Source: Leadbetterella sp040829825
GTDB lineage: Bacteria; Bacteroidota; Bacteroidia; Cytophagales; Spirosomataceae
DNA: 64,000 bases
Direction: 5' to 3' (one strand)
Assembly: GCF_040829825.1 (NCBI RefSeq)
Contig: NZ_JBFOLH010000006.1
In this document: piece by piece, positions 17,864 to 26,231 of the stretch
Layout of the letters: every line of letters starts with the position of its first letter
Numbering within the stretch: position 1 is the first letter of the stretch
The notes under the pieces: model-generated
The model's input: only the letters and a program-made list of their open reading frames with translations
What the model was told of the DNA's origin: nothing
Database searches by the model: none
Translations under genes and position numbers: made by a program

Positions 17864-19654
17864 CTATTCCTCGTCAGATTCCAGTGTTCGTGTGATCTTG
17901 TCAATGTTGAGGCTGTTGGCCATGGCCGTAAATATCTCATAATAGGTTCCCTTTCTGTCGAAGAGCTCTTCGTGAACACCACTTTCTACTGCCCGGCCCT
18001 GCTCCATAACCACTATGTTGGTGGCATCAATGATCTGGGAAATGCTGTGAGAAATGATGATGACCGTGCGGTTGGCTTTGATGGCGTCAAGGCTTTTTTT
18101 GATCTGTTCGGTAGCAATGGCGTCGAGGCTGGCGGTAGGCTCATCCAGGAAAATAATGGGCGGGTTTTTAAGAAACAGGCGGGCTATGGCGATCCTTTGC
18201 TGCTGTCCGCCTGACAGAGACCGGGCATCAGATGCGTAGCCTTCGGGCAAAAGCATGATCTGGTCGTGTATATATGCTTTTTTAGCCGCTTCTTCCACTT
18301 CATTATCAGAGGCGTCGGGTAAGCCATAACGAATGTTCTCGGCTATGGTACCTTTAAAAATGTGGTTTTTCTGCAGCACCAGCCCGATGTTCTTGCGGAG
18401 CTCCGTGGTATCGTAATCTGCCAGGTCTACACCGTCTATAAAGATCTTGCCCCGGGTGGGTTCATAGAATTTATCCAGCAGGTTCACCACCGTGCTCTTC
18501 CCTGCACCGCTGAGCCCCACCAGGGCGGTGGTTTCGTCGGGCGGGATAACCATGCTGACGTTAAAGAGGGCCTGGGTGCCGTTGGGGTACACAAAATCTA
18601 CGTTTCTCAGCTCAATTTTGCCTTTTACCTTTTTAGGAATGTAGGTTCCGCTGTTTTCAATCTCCTGATCCGATTCCAGGATGTCGAAGAATCCTTCAGA
18701 ATAGATCAGCGCATCGTTTACCTCGTCGTAAATCCGGTGGAGCTGCCGGATGGGTGCAGAGATATTCCCGAAAAGCATCACATGGAACATGATGGCTCCG
18801 ATGGTCATTCTGCCTTCCAGCACAAACCAGGCGGTTAGGATAATGATGACCACCACGCCTACCTGTTCGATCAGGCTCTTGACGCTGTCAAAGATAAAGG
18901 CTGTTTTGCGGGTCTCCAGCTGGTTGTTAGTCATGTCGTGCTGGATGACCCGGTGCTTCTCGGCCTCGGTAGACTCGCGTACAAATGACTTGATCACGGT
19001 AATCGACTCAATGAGGCTGATGATGCTGTGGTTTTTGGTTTCGCGGTAATTGCGCATTTTTCGCCGGAAGCCGCTCAGCTTAGTGGCCTGGTACTGGCTG
19101 ATATAGAAGTACACGGGTACAATGCTGAGGCTGACCAGCCCGATCCAGAAGTTGGCTGAAAACATGGCAATCAGCGCCACAATGGCATTGGCAAACAGCG
19201 GAAAGATATCAATAAAGAAATTTTGTACGAGGCGGGTAAGGCTGCTGATACCGGTATCAATCCGGGTTTGGAGCTTACCGCTTTCGTTTTCTGCAGAAGT
19301 GTAAAAAGCCAGGCGGTACGTCAGGATCTTTTCCACGATAGACTGGGAGAAATCGCGGGCAATCAGGATCCGCAGCCTTTCACCGTAATATTTTTGCCCG
19401 AATTGCACCAGGGAGTTGACCACTTCCTTGCCCAGGAGGATACTGCTGATCACCGTCAGGAGGGAGAATCCTTTACTCAGCGGTTCTTTGGCCACCATCA
19501 AATCCGAGATGGAATCAACGGTGAAACGAAGGATGTAGGCGTTTACCTGGGCGGCAAATGAACCGATGACCGTAAGGGTGAGCGTCAGGATCACCAGTGT
19601 ATTGTACGGCTTAACAAAGGGCCGGAGCTTTTTATATAGTGCAGTTAAAGTCAA
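17864..19654 (-). CDS. ABC exporter, fused permease-ATPase (MsbA-like)
   Basis: The 596-residue protein has an N-terminal six-helix exporter domain (residues ~15-320) and a C-terminal nucleotide-binding domain with Walker A GLSGAGKST, Q-loop LVLQKNH, signature LSGGQQQR, Walker B IIFLDEPTASLD and the switch His in IIISHS. It would work as a homodimer in the inner membrane, exporting a lipid, glycolipid, peptide or drug. Its position next to WbsX and a sugar-type oxygenase hints at a glycolipid, but a separate promoter lies between them, so the link is inference only. A TAGGTTTG box is 23 bases upstream of the start. Confidence 0.93.
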   Translation of the reverse strand: MTLTALYKKLRPFVKPYNTLVILTLTLTVIGSFAAQVNAYILRFTVDSISDLMVAKEPLSKGFSLLTVISSILLGKEVVNSLVQFGQKYYGERLRILIARDFSQSIVEKILTYRLAFYTSAENESGKLQTRIDTGISSLTRLVQNFFIDIFPLFANAIVALIAMFSANFWIGLVSLSIVPVYFYISQYQATKLSGFRRKMRNYRETKNHSIISLIESITVIKSFVRESTEAEKHRVIQHDMTNNQLETRKTAFIFDSVKSLIEQVGVVVIIILTAWFVLEGRMTIGAIMFHVMLFGNISAPIRQLHRIYDEVNDALIYSEGFFDILESDQEIENSGTYIPKKVKGKIELRNVDFVYPNGTQALFNVSMVIPPDETTALVGLSGAGKSTVVNLLDKFYEPTRGKIFIDGVDLADYDTTELRKNIGLVLQKNHIFKGTIAENIRYGLPDASDNEVEEAAKKAYIHDQIMLLPEGYASDARSLSGGQQQRIAIARLFLKNPPIIFLDEPTASLDAIATEQIKKSLDAIKANRTVIIISHSISQIIDATNIVVMEQGRAVESGVHEELFDRKGTYYEIFTAMANSLNIDKITRTLESDEE

Positions 19655-19676
19655 GTTCCCGGTTTGAATTAGAACC

Positions 19677-19684
19677 CAAACCTA
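19677..19684 (-). promoter_or_regulatory. Promoter -7 box (TAGGTTTG) for the ABC exporter
   Basis: Perfect TAnnTTTG match on the minus strand, 23 bases upstream of the exporter ATG. No convincing -33 element. Confidence 0.55.
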
Positions 19685-19813
19685 CAAAAAATAAAAATTC
19701 GCCGGAATAAGAACACGACATTTAAGGGGAATCTGCAAGCCAACCGGGATAATTCTTATATTTACCATGATTTTCCTGGTGGATAGATTAAAATACTTGT
19801 AATATACACTAAC

Positions 19814-20275
19814 TTGAAGTTTAATAGAAGAGGACATCTAACCAAAACACAATTCATTTCCTTTAAAGATTTTGAGGACTTTTTTGGTAACAACAGCTTT
19901 TATAAAAGGCCTTTAATATTGGAAGAGTTTAAAGAATATTTATTAGGCCTTCCTGGGATATTAAAACAGGATATAATTTCTATTTGGGTTAACGGGAGCT
20001 TTGTGACAGATGAATTGGAACCAAAAGATATAGATTTTCTTGTATTTGTTGACAAAACCATTCCTGATTTTGCGACTATAATAACCGATTTTACAAAGCG
20101 TTTTAATTATATTGACGTATATTTTGTTCCATGTGATGATGATAAAAACACATTTGACGATTGGGTTAATTATTGGAAATATAGTTTTTCACATAGTGCA
20201 GATGGAATACATCGAAAAGGTTTTTTGAAACTGAATTTAATGATTAAGAATGGGTTAATCATTGACCATGAATAA
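19814..20275 (+). CDS. DUF6932-like nucleotidyltransferase-fold protein
   Basis: The 153-residue product opens KFNRRGHLTKTQFISFKDFE, resembling the start of the DUF6932 family, and has the polymerase-beta nucleotidyltransferase motif: NGSF (residues 60-63) then DID (72-74). A third acidic residue may be Asp96 or Asp98 in the strand around YIDVYFV. The start is TTG at 19814; the frame is closed by a TAG at 19784, and no ATG lies between. GC content is near 30% by eye against about 50% for neighbours, indicating recent transfer. A small gene follows after 26 bases. Function is unknown; MNT-like toxin-antitoxin or defence roles are known for related folds but not shown here. Confidence 0.7.
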   Translation: MKFNRRGHLTKTQFISFKDFEDFFGNNSFYKRPLILEEFKEYLLGLPGILKQDIISIWVNGSFVTDELEPKDIDFLVFVDKTIPDFATIITDFTKRFNYIDVYFVPCDDDKNTFDDWVNYWKYSFSHSADGIHRKGFLKLNLMIKNGLIIDHE

Positions 20276-20301
20276 GTGATTTATATATTTTTTCTTAAAA
20301 A

Positions 20302-20487
20302 ATGAAATTAAAAACATTAATCAGTAACTCCTCTGAAAAATATGATAAAGAAATTAGCATATTGAATCATATTATTTCTGTAGCAGAGAGTAAAAATCCC
20401 CAATATGGTACACCTGCTTTCCTGACCCTTCAACAAATGAAGAAAAGAAGGGAGGCAATTTATCTTGCCATACAGGAACCGGAATGA
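20302..20487 (+). CDS. Small helical protein paired with the nucleotidyltransferase
   Basis: A 61-residue, charged, mainly helical protein starting at ATG 20302, 26 bases after the nucleotidyltransferase stop, with the same AT-rich composition. I do not recognise a family. Helices are likely at residues ~10-30 and ~42-58, with a short break at NPQYGTPAF. Small helical partners like this are typical antitoxins or adaptors, but nothing in the sequence proves that. The next gene is convergent, 30 bases on. Confidence 0.55.
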   Translation: MKLKTLISNSSEKYDKEISILNHIISVAESKNPQYGTPAFLTLQQMKKRREAIYLAIQEPE

Positions 20488-20517
20488 AAAAAATCCGGAT
20501 CAAAACCGGTGGGGCAA

Positions 20518-21639
20518 TTACTTTTTCACCTTCAAAAGTCTTTTCGTCAGGTACCTGCGCACCGGCTCATCGTACAATTTTAAGGAAATCCAGGCCAATA
20601 GAATGCTTCCTGCCACCAGCGCGGCAGCTCCCGGGAGGGATTCCATAAAGGTTAGGTTTTCATTTTTAACCCAGGCATAGTACCCGTAAATAAAGGGGTA
20701 ATGTACCATGTACAGGGGGTAGGAGATGTCACCCAGGAATTTGCATACCCGGTTTGTGGCTTCGTTCGTGATCCTGGCGGAGGCACCGAAGTAAACCAGC
20801 AGGGGAAAAACCAGGATCACGCACAGGGCATCGTATAAGCCGTTCATCCAGAAGTTTTCAGTACCACCGATCCGGGGAATGGCCGAAAGAATAACAATGA
20901 CCAGGCTACCTGTCCAAAAGACTCCTTTTACCTTCGCAGGCTTAAAGAGGCGGGACAGCAGCAGGCCGGCCGGGAAGGCAAACAGCAGCCGTAAAGAGCC
21001 GCCCAGCATGCCCGCAGGTGTCATGGAGAATCCTACGCATAAATCGCCTTCAGGCCCGAACATGGCATAAGCGGCCAGTCCGGCACCTGCAAGCAGAACC
21101 AGTACCGAAAGCGCCCGGGTAGAGAGCTTACGGATAAGAAAGATATAGAGGATATTGCCTGCATATTCAAAAAACAACGACCAGCTGGGCCCGTTCAGAG
21201 GGTACATTTCACCCACTCCCCGTATCTCGGAACCGGGCGTGGCCGGAATCAGGAAAATATTCAGCAGGGTAGCTACGATCAGCATGGATACGGATATCAG
21301 CGATACATCCCAGACTTCACAGCCCTGCAGGTAAAATAAAGCAGCTCCGATAAGGGCGCCCAATACCACCATGGGATGCAGGCGTATAATCCTGCGTTTC
21401 AGAAAGTTTACGGTGGTCATGTTTTTGTTATCATACGCATAACCCATCACAAAGCCGGAAAGGATAAAGAAGAAATCCACCGCCAGGTAGCCGTGATTAA
21501 TATTCTGGTCTAAATGACTGGTGGCAAAGGCCTCGAATACGTGAAAGCAGAGAACCGTCAGGGCTGCCACCCCGCGGAATCCGTCAAGTATGTTGTAATG
21601 GGGTTTAGTATCTGAAAATGCGGAAGAAGGTGCTGCCAT
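20518..21639 (-). CDS. Acyltransferase family 3 (OafA/YrhL type) membrane protein
   Basis: The 373-residue protein has about ten membrane helices and the acyltransferase-3 signature: an early catalytic-type His in TVLCFHVFEAF (residue ~33), then AVDFFFILSGFVMGYAY and an arginine-rich RRIIRLHP just after. Members move acetyl or other acyl groups onto surface sugars or lipids. It is a single gene with divergent and convergent neighbours, and no substrate can be assigned. Confidence 0.9.
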   Translation of the reverse strand: MAAPSSAFSDTKPHYNILDGFRGVAALTVLCFHVFEAFATSHLDQNINHGYLAVDFFFILSGFVMGYAYDNKNMTTVNFLKRRIIRLHPMVVLGALIGAALFYLQGCEVWDVSLISVSMLIVATLLNIFLIPATPGSEIRGVGEMYPLNGPSWSLFFEYAGNILYIFLIRKLSTRALSVLVLLAGAGLAAYAMFGPEGDLCVGFSMTPAGMLGGSLRLLFAFPAGLLLSRLFKPAKVKGVFWTGSLVIVILSAIPRIGGTENFWMNGLYDALCVILVFPLLVYFGASARITNEATNRVCKFLGDISYPLYMVHYPFIYGYYAWVKNENLTFMESLPGAAALVAGSILLAWISLKLYDEPVRRYLTKRLLKVKK

Positions 21640-21766
21640 TATGCTGTTTTTATGTTTACTGAGGTTTTTGAGGGGCCAAAATACGAAATTAATTCTGTAT
21701 TGAGGCTAAACGTTTCCGGGGTAGTATAGTCCAATAGCTATATATCATTATTAAGAATAATATAAA

Positions 21767-22480
21767 ATGAAAAATCTGCTTCTTCCGGCTTTGATAATTT
21801 TCGGGATTTCCTGCACCCGCCATACGTATAATCAGCATAACAGCATGAATTCTCTCGACTGGGCAGGGCGGTATGAAGGTATACTACCCGGTAAAGGTAA
21901 TGTTTCGGAAACTGTAATATTGGTATTGAAACAAGATCTTTCCTATGAAATGATACGCAACGGGCAAAGGTCAGAAGGAGGATTTAACTGGGCGCCTGAC
22001 GGCGGAACTATCGTTATTCCGGGTGAGTCATTGTATTTATTTGCAGGAGAGAATTTTATGAAAGCAGTTAACCGGAAGGGGAAAGAAGTGGACGGGAGCA
22101 GGTACCGGCTCGAAAAAACGGCGGATACCGGTATCCGTGAAAAATACTGGAAACTCATAGAGCTGTACGGCCGGCCGGTAACCGTTCGGGAAGGGGGCCG
22201 GGAGCCTCACCTGATTATCCGGCAGGAAGAAAACCGGGTAACGGGGAATAGCGGATGTAACAGCTTTGGCGGCACCTGTGAGCTGAATGAAGCTACCGGG
22301 CGGGTCCGTTTTTCGAAGATTGCTGCCACGCAAATGGCCTGTATGGGTGAAAATGTAGAAGGAGAATTCTTTAAAGTGCTGGGTGAGGCGGATAACTTCA
22401 CTACAGACGGCAGGTTTCTCAGCCTGAATAAGGCCCGGATGGCGCCGCTGGCACGTTTTGAAGTGGTGTACCTGAAATAA
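21767..22480 (+). CDS. NlpE-META two-domain lipoprotein
   Basis: The 237-residue protein has a lipoprotein signal with Cys16 (IFGISC). Residues ~28-115 resemble the N-terminal domain of NlpE, the copper/surface-sensing lipoprotein (WAGRYEGILPG, SYEMIRNGQRSEGGFNW). Residues ~125-235 form a META/HslJ domain (YWKLIELYGRPV, VTGNSGCNSFGGTCEL, AATQMACMGENVEGEFF). The pair is common in Bacteroidota envelope proteins; the role is probably envelope stress or adhesion, but unproven. A dispersed repeat element begins one base after its stop codon. Confidence 0.85.
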   Translation: MKNLLLPALIIFGISCTRHTYNQHNSMNSLDWAGRYEGILPGKGNVSETVILVLKQDLSYEMIRNGQRSEGGFNWAPDGGTIVIPGESLYLFAGENFMKAVNRKGKEVDGSRYRLEKTADTGIREKYWKLIELYGRPVTVREGGREPHLIIRQEENRVTGNSGCNSFGGTCELNEATGRVRFSKIAATQMACMGENVEGEFFKVLGEADNFTTDGRFLSLNKARMAPLARFEVVYLK

Positions 22481-22628
22481 GAGGCGCCGGGTTTCCGGTT
22501 ATGCCGTTCGGTTCTCAGTTACGCCCGGTTCTCGTCTTCGCTCGATTCTCGACTACGCTCGAACTGACACGCCACAAACGCTACCTGTCAATTCGAGCGA
22601 AGACGAGAATCGAGCGAAGACGAGAACC
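22481..22628. repeat. Dispersed 3' repeat element with 42-base inverted arms
   Basis: It begins one base past the TAA of the META gene with AGGCGCCGGGT, then has arms at 22527-22568 and 22587-22628 that pair at 39 of 42 positions around an 18-base loop. The arms are built from the word TCGAGCGAAGACGAGAA. The same start and word recur right after the proB stop codon (61920-61996). The gap to the acs end holds nothing else. Confidence 0.8.
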
Positions 22629-22684
22629 AGGCATAATCAAAAATCAAGTATGGTCAAAAACCAGATGTAGTTAAAAATACCCCT

Positions 22685-24580
22685 TTACAGCTCCTTCGCC
22701 CCCTTCACGATCTCATCTACCACGCCCGGATCCAGCAGGGTAGAGGTATCTCCCAGGTTATTGTATTCTCCCTCGGCTATTTTCCGGAGAATACGGCGCA
22801 TGATCTTCCCGGAACGGGTTTTCGGCAGCCCGCTTACAATCTGGATTTTATCGGGTTTGGCAATAGGCCCGATGATCCGGGAAACGGTCATGAGGATGTC
22901 CCGCTTCATCATTGAATCTTCGTCCTGCGGTTCCTCACAGATCACAAAGGCATGAACACCCTGCCCTTTTACGTCGTGCGGGTAGCCCACCACTGCTGAT
23001 TCTACCACTCCGGTGTGGCTGTTGATGGCGTTTTCCACTTCGGCCGTACCGATACGGTGTCCCGATACATTCAGCACGTCGTCCACACGGCCGGTAATCC
23101 GGTAGTAGCCGTCTTCGTCGCGCATACAGCCGTCGCCGGTAAAGTATTTTCCCGGGTAAGTGGAAAAGTACGTGCTTTTGCAGCGCTCGTGATCTCCCCA
23201 GGTGGTACGGATGATCGAGGGCCAGGGGTAAGTGATGCAGAGGTTCCCGTTCACCCCGTTCCCTTCAATGGTGCTGCCGTTCTCATCCACCAGCTCCAGC
23301 TGAACACCCGGCAGGGGCAGAGTGGCATACGACGGCTTGGTTTTTGTAATTCCTGCCAGCGGTGAGATCATAATCCCCCCGGTTTCGGTTTGCCACCAGG
23401 TATCTACAATGGGGCATTTTCCCTTCCCGATGTGATCGTTGTACCAATGCCAGGCTTCTTCGTTGATGGGCTCACCTACCGAACCCAGCACTTTCAGCGA
23501 ACTCAGGTCTTTCCCTTCCAGGTATTCCAGGCCAAAGCCCATCAGCGAGCGTATGGCGGTGGGGGCGGTATAGAGGATATTTACTTTATGGCGGTCTACA
23601 ATATCCCAGAGACGCCCGGCGTCGGGATAGGTGGGGATACCCTCAAACATGACGGTAATGGCACCCGATAGCAAGGGGCCGTACACCAGATACGAGTGGC
23701 CCGTAATCCAGCCCACATCGGCCGTACAGAAAAAGACGTCGCCCGGGTGGTACTGGAATACATTTTCAAAAGTGTAGGAAGTGAATACCATATAGCCGCC
23801 GCAGGTATGCACCACGCCCTTGGGCTTACCGGTAGAGCCCGATGTATACAGGATGAAGAGCGGGTCTTCCGAGTCCATTTCTTCGGCAGGGCATTCGGCT
23901 TCCACATGCTTCACCTCTGATTCCCACCAGTAATCTCTTCCCTTGATCATGGAAACCGGGGTACGGGTATGGGTGGCTACAATCACTTTTTTGACCGAAG
24001 GACACGCCACCAGGGCGTCGTCTACAGTTTCTTTCATAGGGATGTTCTTGGCACCCCTTACCGCACCGTCAGTGGTGACTACCAGCTCACACTGGGAGTC
24101 GTTGATACGGTCAGAGATAGATTGGGCCGAAAAGCCACCGAAAATGACCGAGTGAATGGCCCCGATACGTGCACAGGCCAGCACCGCCACAGCCAGCTCC
24201 GGGATCATGGGCATATAGATACAAACCCGGTCACCTTTCGTTACACCGTGTTTTTTCAGTACGTTTGCGAAGCGGCATACCCGGTCGAGCAGCACTTTAT
24301 AGGTGATGATCTCCGGCTCATCTTCCGGGTCATTCGGCTCCCAGATCAGGGCCGGGTGGTTCGGTTTATTTTCTGCGTGCCGGTCCAGGCAGTTCTCGGT
24401 AATATTGAGCTTCCCGTTCCGGAACCATTTTACATTATAATCGTCAAAGCTCCAATCCAGTACTTTGGTCCAGGGTTTTTTCCATCTGAATTCCTGGGCT
24501 ATGGCTGCCCAGAATGTTTTGGGGTCTTCTATGCTGTCTTTGTAGGCCTCATGATAATCTTCAATTGTTCTTATTCTCAT
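22685..24580 (-). CDS. acs: Acetyl-CoA synthetase (AMP-forming)
   Basis: The 631-residue enzyme activates acetate to acetyl-CoA through acetyl-AMP. The AMP-binding signature LYTSGSTGKPKGVVHT lies near residue 247, followed by the TADVGWITGHSY and DTWWQTETGG motifs specific to acetyl-CoA synthetases, the hinge GRVDDVLNVSGHR and the C-terminal catalytic lysine in PKTRSGKIMRRIL, the usual acetylation site. Length fits the family (about 630-650). The gene has its own promoter box 29 bases upstream, close to the end of the preceding gene, and a leader with the word TTTTAACCTTAA shared with two other leaders here. Confidence 0.97.
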   Translation of the reverse strand: MRIRTIEDYHEAYKDSIEDPKTFWAAIAQEFRWKKPWTKVLDWSFDDYNVKWFRNGKLNITENCLDRHAENKPNHPALIWEPNDPEDEPEIITYKVLLDRVCRFANVLKKHGVTKGDRVCIYMPMIPELAVAVLACARIGAIHSVIFGGFSAQSISDRINDSQCELVVTTDGAVRGAKNIPMKETVDDALVACPSVKKVIVATHTRTPVSMIKGRDYWWESEVKHVEAECPAEEMDSEDPLFILYTSGSTGKPKGVVHTCGGYMVFTSYTFENVFQYHPGDVFFCTADVGWITGHSYLVYGPLLSGAITVMFEGIPTYPDAGRLWDIVDRHKVNILYTAPTAIRSLMGFGLEYLEGKDLSSLKVLGSVGEPINEEAWHWYNDHIGKGKCPIVDTWWQTETGGIMISPLAGITKTKPSYATLPLPGVQLELVDENGSTIEGNGVNGNLCITYPWPSIIRTTWGDHERCKSTYFSTYPGKYFTGDGCMRDEDGYYRITGRVDDVLNVSGHRIGTAEVENAINSHTGVVESAVVGYPHDVKGQGVHAFVICEEPQDEDSMMKRDILMTVSRIIGPIAKPDKIQIVSGLPKTRSGKIMRRILRKIAEGEYNNLGDTSTLLDPGVVDEIVKGAKEL

Positions 24581-24608
24581 TTTTTCACTTAAGGTTAAAA
24601 TGTAAAAG

Positions 24609-24616
24609 CAAATCTA
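24609..24616 (-). promoter_or_regulatory. Promoter -7 box (TAGATTTG) for acs
   Basis: Perfect TAnnTTTG match on the minus strand, in the 41-base gap before acs. Downstream the leader reads CTTTTACATTTTAACCTTAA, containing the motif TTTAACCTTAA also found behind the boxes at 1821 and 25639. Confidence 0.6.
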
Positions 24617-24621
24617 AGGAT

Positions 24622-25554
24622 TCACAGAAATTTATCCACTTCCTGGTAGGCGCGGATCACGGCTTTTTCTCCCTCAATCCCTTTGCCAAAGTTTCCGTGC
24701 TCCATGCCGAAGATGAACGACCTCCCCGATGCTTTGCCTTTCTGGTAAACATGCTTAAAAACATTTTTGTAGTTGATCTCACCGGTGGTGGGTTCTTTCC
24801 GGCCGGGCTCATCACCGATCTGGAAATAGGCGATCTCATCCCAGGCCCAGTCGATATGCTGGATCAGCCGGCCCTCATTTTTCTGCATGTGATAGATATC
24901 AAAAAGAATCTTGCAGGCGGGGCTGCCTACGGCCTTGCAGATCATATAGCCCTGGTCAGAGTGCCGCAGAAACAGGTCGGGGTTATCGCTCAGGGGTTCC
25001 ATGACCATCACCAGCCCGTGCGGTTCAAAGATCTCTGCAGCCCTTTTGTAGGCTTCGATCACGTTTCCCGTTTGTATGCCCGGGGGCAGCTCACGGGCAA
25101 AATATCCCGGTACCACCGTCATGTATTTCCCGTTCACCCTTTTGGCTACCTCTACCGCTTCCCGGCATCGCTTCAGAAACGCATCGGTAAATTCTTTTTT
25201 CCCGGTGGTAAGTGAGGTTTTCCAGTTGTCGCCCGCATCAATAACAAATACGCCCATCTCCATATTGCGTTTGGCCAGGTGCTCCCCGATCTTTTTCTGG
25301 AGGTCCGGCGTTCGGTCCATCATGCCGTTATCCTCAAAAGAGCGGAAGCCGCTGGCCGCCATAAAGTCGAGTTGCGCAATGAGGTCTTCCCCGGCAGACT
25401 CTCTGAACATCCCGAAATGCGGGGCATAGCTGAGGTTGAAATTATATTTTTCTGCTACCGCTTCCCGGGCGTGCGAAACAAGGGGTATTCCGCCGATTCC
25501 TAGTAATGAGGTAGTTGTAATGGTACTTTTCAAAAATGAGCGTCGGGAGTTCAT
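24622..25554 (-). CDS. TAT-exported hydroxypyruvate isomerase-like TIM-barrel protein
   Basis: The 310-residue protein starts with a twin-arginine signal (SRRSFLK followed by a hydrophobic stretch and a cleavage-like SHA at about residue 29). The mature part is a hydroxypyruvate isomerase-like TIM barrel (PF01261) with motifs such as FNLSYAPHFGMF, VMEPLSDNPDLFL, ILFDIYHMQ and the C-terminal FIFGMEHGN, whose Glu and His residues would bind the metal. The family converts hydroxypyruvate to tartronate semialdehyde or acts on keto-sugars; the periplasmic site suggests an oligosaccharide-related substrate. Not an obvious partner of acs, which has its own promoter. Confidence 0.87.
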   Translation of the reverse strand: MNSRRSFLKSTITTTSLLGIGGIPLVSHAREAVAEKYNFNLSYAPHFGMFRESAGEDLIAQLDFMAASGFRSFEDNGMMDRTPDLQKKIGEHLAKRNMEMGVFVIDAGDNWKTSLTTGKKEFTDAFLKRCREAVEVAKRVNGKYMTVVPGYFARELPPGIQTGNVIEAYKRAAEIFEPHGLVMVMEPLSDNPDLFLRHSDQGYMICKAVGSPACKILFDIYHMQKNEGRLIQHIDWAWDEIAYFQIGDEPGRKEPTTGEINYKNVFKHVYQKGKASGRSFIFGMEHGNFGKGIEGEKAVIRAYQEVDKFL

Positions 25555-25638
25555 ACTTGTACGTTTAGGTTTTCTTTTTATTCAGGTAAAATAAGAAAAA
25601 AAATATTGAAAATTTTAATTTTATTCTTGTTTAAGTTC

Positions 25639-25646
25639 TATCTTTG
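25639..25646 (+). promoter_or_regulatory. Orphan promoter -7 box (TATCTTTG) with no gene downstream
   Basis: Perfect TAnnTTTG match on the plus strand. Downstream there is TTTAACCTTAAAT and then a terminator-like hairpin, but no open frame on this strand before the convergent ridA end. Confidence 0.5.
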
Positions 25647-25652
25647 TCACAC

Positions 25653-25712
25653 TATTTAACCTTAAATCATTCATAGAAAGTCTCCCGGGAAAGATTCCGG
25701 GAGGCTTTTCTC
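25653..25712 (+). ncRNA. Candidate short RNA (about 60 nt) ending in a terminator
   Basis: A TATCTTTG box at 25639-25646 would start transcription near 25653, and a strong hairpin with a T-run ends at about 25710. The product would be 55-60 nt with no room for a protein. The leader word TTTAACCTTAA is shared with two mRNA leaders in the window. It may be a small RNA or a remnant leader. No known RNA family is recognised. Confidence 0.35.
25676..25709. terminator. Bidirectional rho-independent terminator
   Basis: The stem AAAGTCTCCCGG / CCGGGAGGCTTTT (25677-25688 with 25697-25709) has an eight-base loop. The T-run is better on the plus strand (GCTTTTCTC) than on the minus (GACTTTCT). It lies one base after the ridA stop and would also end a plus-strand transcript from 25639. 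Confidence 0.75.
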
Positions 25713-26076
25713 ATTTTACGGCAATGACAGATATCTCCACGTTGACATCGCGCGGCAACCTGGCCACCTGTACGGTTTCACGGGCAGGCGGGTTTTCGGT
25801 GAAAAAAGTGCCGTAAACTTCATTCACGGTAGCAAAGTCATCCATATTTTTCAGGAAAATGCTGGATTTTACAATGTGGGAATAATCCATGCCGGCTTCG
25901 GCCAGGATGTGCCCTATATTTTCCAGGATTCTGGTGGTTTCAGCCGGGATATCATTCAGCGGAGCCAGGTCAAGCGCAATCTGCCCGGAGATGTAAAGGG
26001 TGTTTCCGGCCAGTATGGCCTGGGAGTAGGGCCCTATGGCCGCAGGTGCTTTTTCGGTATAAATTACTTTTTTCAT
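25711..26076 (-). CDS. ridA: RidA family enamine/imine deaminase
   Basis: The 121-residue protein matches the RidA/YjgF family: the N-terminal KAPAAIGPYSQA, the GQIALD strand, and the catalytic Arg99 in PPARETVQVARLP, which binds the carboxylate of 2-aminoacrylate. RidA clears reactive enamines made by pyridoxal enzymes such as threonine dehydratase, in the cytoplasm as a homotrimer. Length fits (about 125). It is a single gene with a terminator right after the stop. Confidence 0.93.
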   Translation of the reverse strand: MKKVIYTEKAPAAIGPYSQAILAGNTLYISGQIALDLAPLNDIPAETTRILENIGHILAEAGMDYSHIVKSSIFLKNMDDFATVNEVYGTFFTENPPARETVQVARLPRDVNVEISVIAVK

Positions 26077-26201
26077 TGATATAAAAATTAGCTTTGAATT
26101 AAGAGCTGCCGTAATGCAATTGCTACCTGTAAAAATAACGTTCTTTGCCGGGTAAACCGGCAGACACCGTTAATTTAATTGTCTTAAAAATGAATAGTGC
26201 C

Positions 26202-26209
26202 TAACTTTG
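26202..26209 (+). promoter_or_regulatory. Promoter for the P5C dehydrogenase gene
   Basis: TTG at 26179-26181, 20 bases, then a perfect TAACTTTG at 26202-26209. The leader to the ATG at 26232 would be about 15-18 bases. Confidence 0.65.
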
Positions 26210-26231
26210 TACATATAAACTAACAAAATGT

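Noticed and set aside
22527..22628. Transposon end or insertion-sequence remnant
   Set aside because: No transposase, no target duplication, and the arms form one hairpin rather than the ends of an element.
22520..22640. tRNA-like fold in the repeat region
   Set aside because: The hairpin is a single long stem; no T-loop, anticodon arm or CCA end can be placed.
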